A DNA stretch of 9,549 nt from Acidobacteriota bacterium. Its GTDB lineage: Bacteria; Acidobacteriota; Terriglobia; Terriglobales; Acidobacteriaceae. Of the stretch, positions 7,251 through 9,549 are shown piece after piece. A program made the position numbers and the translations under genes. The notes under the pieces are model-generated. The model made no database searches. It was given only the letters and a program-made list of their open reading frames with translations, and had not been told where the DNA came from. Location: positions 1-9,549 of the forward strand of contig JAJZIF010000105.1 in NCBI GenBank assembly GCA_021810735.1, written 5' to 3'. Within the stretch, counting starts at the first letter, position 1, and every line of letters starts with the position of its first letter.

Positions 7251-8183
7251 ATGAAAAGTTCAGGCGGCTCGGCGGTGATGCAGACAGACGTGCAGGAAAT
7301 CCTGCGGCAGGGTGTGGAACGGACGGATGCGGCGCTGGAGCGGCTGCTGCCGCCGGTTACGCAGGTTCCGCAATCGATTCACGGAGCGATGCGGCACAGC
7401 GTTTTCGCTGGCGGAAAGCGGCTCCGGCCGGTGCTGGCAATGGAAGCGGGACGGCTGATCGCGGCCGCGCGGGGTGAAAGCGGCCTCCCTCTCGGAATTG
7501 AAGAACTCGGCGCGGCAATCGAGATGATCCATACCTATTCGCTCATCCACGATGACCTTCCGGCCCTGGACAACGACGACCTCCGGCGGGGGAAACCGAC
7601 CTGCCATGTGGCATTCGGCGAAGCCATCGCGATCCTGGCGGGAGATGCGCTGCAGACGCAGGCCTATCAAACGCTCGCCGGCCTCCGCTGCGAGGCTTCG
7701 CAGATTGTGCGCATCGTGGGCCTGATTGCCGAGGCAACAGGCACCGTCGAGGGGATGATCGGCGGCCAGGTGCTCGATCTGGAGGGAGAGCACACCAGTC
7801 CGACGGCCGAGATGGTAAAGGCGATCCATCGCGCGAAAACCGGCGCGCTGATCCGCGTCAGCATTGTCGCTGGCGGCGTGTATGCCGGTGCCGATGCCGA
7901 CGACGTGGCTCGGCTGACGGAATTCGGGCGCAAGGCGGGACTGGCGTTCCAGATTGTGGACGACGTCCTCGACATGACACAGGACTCCCAGCACCTGGGC
8001 AAAACCGCGGGCAAAGACGTGGCCAGCGATAAGGCGACCTGGCCGGCGGTCTTCGGAATGGAGCAATCCCGAAAGGATGCGCAGCGGCTGATTGGAGAGG
8101 CCTTCGAGGAACTGGCTCCCTATGGAGACTCGGCCGACGGGCTCAAGGCGGTCGCGCGCTACCTGGTCGACCGGACCCACTGA
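7251..8183 (+). CDS. ispA: Farnesyl diphosphate synthase (short-chain polyprenyl synthetase)
   Basis: A 310-residue cytoplasmic enzyme that adds isopentenyl diphosphate to DMAPP and GPP to give farnesyl diphosphate, the precursor of quinone side chains, undecaprenyl carriers and hopanoids. It is full length for bacterial IspA. GGKRLRP (54-60) binds isopentenyl diphosphate. The first Asp-rich motif is DDLPALD (101-107) followed by NDDLRRGKPT. GGQVLDLEGE lies at 171-180 and KTG at 196-198. The second Asp-rich motif DDVLD is at 237-241, with KTAGKDVASDKATWP behind it. The residues before the first Asp motif (HTYSLIHDD) match E. coli IspA, favouring a C15 product over C20. The ATG at 7251 follows GGAAAGG (7236-7242) with an 8-base spacer; an internal ATG at codon 10 is less well placed. 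The usual partners xseB and dxs are not adjacent: the gene stands alone with its own terminator. Confidence 0.95.
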   Translation: MKSSGGSAVMQTDVQEILRQGVERTDAALERLLPPVTQVPQSIHGAMRHSVFAGGKRLRPVLAMEAGRLIAAARGESGLPLGIEELGAAIEMIHTYSLIHDDLPALDNDDLRRGKPTCHVAFGEAIAILAGDALQTQAYQTLAGLRCEASQIVRIVGLIAEATGTVEGMIGGQVLDLEGEHTSPTAEMVKAIHRAKTGALIRVSIVAGGVYAGADADDVARLTEFGRKAGLAFQIVDDVLDMTQDSQHLGKTAGKDVASDKATWPAVFGMEQSRKDAQRLIGEAFEELAPYGDSADGLKAVARYLVDRTH

Positions 8184-8187
8184 AACT

Positions 8188-8214
8188 CGCCGGCAGCAGG
8201 TAGACCTGTCGGCG
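8188..8214 (+). repeat. Imperfect hairpin just after the ispA stop
   Basis: CGCCGGCAG (8188-8196) pairs with CTGTCGGCG (8206-8214) with one G-U pair and a 9-base loop. It begins five bases after the ispA stop codon and has no T-run. It may act with the stronger terminator that follows. Confidence 0.35.
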
Positions 8215-8239
8215 CGGAGAGCGGTTAGCGGTACCAGCG

Positions 8240-8279
8240 AAAAGCGGTGAGCGAAAGAGGATTCCGCTCACCGCTTTTT
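8240..8279 (+). terminator. Intrinsic terminator of ispA
   Basis: AAAAGCGGTGAGCG (8240-8253) pairs perfectly with CGCTCACCGCTTTT (8265-8278) around an 11-base loop, and the stem ends in a T-run through 8279. The A-run on the left arm also gives a T-run on the minus strand, so it may terminate the small convergent membrane-protein gene (stop at 8325) as well. An extra, nearly identical left arm lies upstream at 8220-8231. Confidence 0.85.
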
Positions 8280-8324
8280 GCTAAGCGCCTTTTTGCCCAA
8301 CGGCATTTCGCCTGCTTCAGCTTC

Positions 8325-8546
8325 TCAGATTCCCATGCCGAATTCCGGGCCGATATCCTCGCCCGCGTGAGAATAAAAATCCGACGGCGTCCGGCGTTTA
8401 AAAAGATAGCGAAGGCGCAGTTCGCGCCCCACGTAGAGCCCGAGAGCGGTCACGCCCAGGGCCAGCGACGTCCACCCCACGGCGCGAACGGCCCGACAGG
8501 GAGACTCAACAACTTCGGAGATTGCGGATTCCGTTACGTGAGCCAT
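8325..8546 (-). CDS. Small single-span membrane protein, unknown function
   Basis: I do not recognise this 73-residue product. The N-terminal part (MAHVTESAISEVVESPCR) is short and polar. One membrane segment spans about 22-40 (AVGWTSLALGVTALGLYVG). It is followed by a strongly basic stretch (RELRLRYLFKRR, about 41-52), which by the positive-inside rule would place the C-terminus in the cytoplasm. The tail (TPSDFYSHAGEDIGPEFGMGI) is acidic and Gly-rich. The ATG at 8546 follows AAAGAGG with a short 3-4 base spacer. A longer frame from 8633 is open, but its extra residues (Cys, Arg and Met-rich) look non-coding. A TATTAT box on the minus strand at 8601-8606 could be part of its promoter. It lies downstream of the deaminase gene on the same strand, 117 bp apart, and is convergent with ispA. 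The hydrophobic pattern and RBS support a real gene. Confidence 0.55.
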   Translation of the reverse strand: MAHVTESAISEVVESPCRAVRAVGWTSLALGVTALGLYVGRELRLRYLFKRRTPSDFYSHAGEDIGPEFGMGI

Positions 8547-8663
8547 TTTCCTCTTTGCTTTCCGACAACACATGCGCATGCTCCGGTACGCCATGGGTTC
8601 ATAATAGCGCAGCCTGCACGACCCCACCCACAATAGATCGGCAACAGGAAACCGGTCCTTAAC

Positions 8664-9549
8664 CTATTCGACGCCCTCGATTCGGCGAAGGAGCGCAACT
8701 TTGCGCTCTGCTGGCAGAAAACTGGCCTCAATAGAGTTGGAGGCCAGTTCCCGCAGGTGCTCCGCCGTTAAACCAAATGTCGCGTGGGCGAGGAGGTACT
8801 CATCCTCGATATCGCTGGCAAAGAGGGACGGATCGTCAGAGTTGACCGTGACCATAAGCCCCGAATCGAAATAGCGGCGCAGCGGGTGCTCCTCCGCACA
8901 GGAACAGCAGCCCGTGCGGATATTTGACGTGACGCACAGCTCCAGCGGAATCTGCCGATGGGCAAGTACCTCCATCAACTCCGGATCCTGGATGGCGGAA
9001 AGCGCATGTCCCAAACGCTCCGCGCCGATATTGATGGCTCCCCAGATGCTCTGCGGCCCCACCGTTTCCCCCGCATGAGCGGTCAGGCGAAGACCGCTGT
9101 CCCGCGCTTCGGCGTAGAGATCGCGGAAAGGTTCGGGGCCCGTGCGCCGCTCGTCGCCGCCGATGCCGATTCCTATGATCGAGGGGTACCGCGAACGCAG
9201 CTCGGCCGCTTTGCGGAAGACGCGACCCGCTTCTTCGGGACCGAAGTGGCGGACGGCGTCGAAAATCCAGTAAATGGACAGGCCCAGTTCGGCTTCTGCA
9301 CGCAGACGGGCCCGTTCCATCCCCTCAAAGAGTGGCTCGAATTCGCTGTGGCGGAAGTAATACACAACCCCCACCGAAACGTAGACCTCTGCGTGCACCA
9401 CTCCCTGTCGGGCGAGGCGCTCAGCCATGCGCCAGGCAATCAGCTCATAATCGGCTGCCGTCTGCAGATGCTCCGTGATCGCCTTAAAGGCCATCAGAAA
9501 TCCCGTAAAGTCCGTGTAGTGGAAGAGGGCGCGGGCCTGCTCCAGCGTC
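8664..9549 (-). CDS. add: Adenosine deaminase family protein (N-terminus beyond window)
   Basis: A zinc-dependent amidohydrolase that would deaminate adenosine/deoxyadenosine to inosine; in some bacteria family members act instead on adenine or aminodeoxyfutalosine. The frame is open to the right edge: 18 codons (LEQARALFHYTDFTGFL and neighbours) precede the first in-window ATG at 9494, and they match the family, so that ATG is not the true start. Numbering from that ATG: GIGIGGDE at 108-115, the catalytic/metal motif HAGET at 140-144, RLGHA at 160-164, SNIRTG at 190-195, and the metal/catalytic Asp pair NSDDP at 218-222. The C-terminal helix has NSIEASFLP. The N-terminal HxH zinc motif must lie in the missing part. 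E. coli Add has NTDDP and GHG where this protein has NSDDP and GHA, so substrate assignment within the family is open. A Cys-rich CCSC stretch follows SNIRTG. The stop at 8664 is 117 bp before the small membrane-protein gene. Confidence 0.87.
   Translation of the reverse strand, partial: TLEQARALFHYTDFTGFLMAFKAITEHLQTAADYELIAWRMAERLARQGVVHAEVYVSVGVVYYFRHSEFEPLFEGMERARLRAEAELGLSIYWIFDAVRHFGPEEAGRVFRKAAELRSRYPSIIGIGIGGDERRTGPEPFRDLYAEARDSGLRLTAHAGETVGPQSIWGAINIGAERLGHALSAIQDPELMEVLAHRQIPLELCVTSNIRTGCCSCAEEHPLRRYFDSGLMVTVNSDDPSLFASDIEDEYLLAHATFGLTAEHLRELASNSIEASFLPAERKVALLRRIEGVE

Noticed and set aside
6917..7252. 111-residue minus-strand frame in the divergent spacer
   Set aside because: No RBS, no domain, an atypical composition, and it would occupy both promoter regions; I treat 6807-7250 as non-coding.
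7260..8180. 306-residue minus-strand frame covering all of ispA
   Set aside because: ispA on the plus strand has every catalytic motif; the antisense frame is a by-product of GC-rich codon use.
8220..8254. AGCGGT repeats as possible replication iterons
   Set aside because: Only three copies with irregular spacing, next to a metabolic gene and explained by the terminator arms.
8247..8636. 129-residue plus-strand frame after ispA
   Set aside because: It starts within the ispA terminator and is antisense to the small membrane-protein gene; the product is rich in Phe, Arg, His and Pro with no domain.

Overview
The window most likely comes from a member of the Acidobacteriota, probably class Terriglobia (Acidobacteriaceae or relatives). 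This is inferred from gene content: an Oar-like TonB-dependent receptor with an N-terminal carboxypeptidase-regulatory-like domain, a MarR regulator with a 'QQHQLML' motif, a secreted DUF2911 protein, and a large secreted pectate-lyase-3/GH28-related protein. Base composition is moderately GC-rich. I saw no rRNA, tRNA, CRISPR array, transposase or phage gene.

Layout from left to right. (1) Positions 1-2881, minus strand: most of a TonB-dependent receptor whose 3' end lies off the left edge; 960 codons are open. (2) A spacer of about 230 bp with several hairpins, one of them a perfect 10-bp inverted repeat. (3) 3112-3567, minus: a MarR-family regulator, pointing towards the receptor gene. (4) A divergent intergenic region with short palindromes and a repeat of 11-bp period. 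(5) 3825-4379, plus: a secreted DUF2911 protein with a strong ribosome binding site. (6) A perfect 13-bp hairpin between convergent genes. (7) 4488-6806, minus: a 772-residue secreted protein with two right-handed beta-helix modules and a C-terminal beta-sandwich-like domain. (8) A 444-bp divergent intergenic region with a LacI/Cra-type operator-like palindrome and AT-rich palindromes. (9) 7251-8183, plus: farnesyl diphosphate synthase (ispA), followed by a strong intrinsic terminator. (10) 8325-8546, minus: a small single-span membrane protein of unknown function. (11) 8664-9549, minus: an adenosine-deaminase-family enzyme whose N-terminus lies off the right edge.

How the genes may work together. 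The receptor, the MarR protein and the DUF2911 protein form a plausible envelope-uptake neighbourhood, with MarR in a position to control both flanking genes. The beta-helix protein fits an exported polysaccharide-binding or polysaccharide-degrading role. ispA and the deaminase are metabolic genes with no visible operon partners. If the deaminase acts on aminodeoxyfutalosine, both would feed menaquinone synthesis, but the sequence here cannot show that.

I do not see a clearly new multi-gene system. The observations most worth a second look are the architecture of the beta-helix protein and its candidate operator, the regulatory palindromes around marR, the duplicated left arm of the ispA terminator, and the cysteine-rich active-site-proximal loop of the deaminase.
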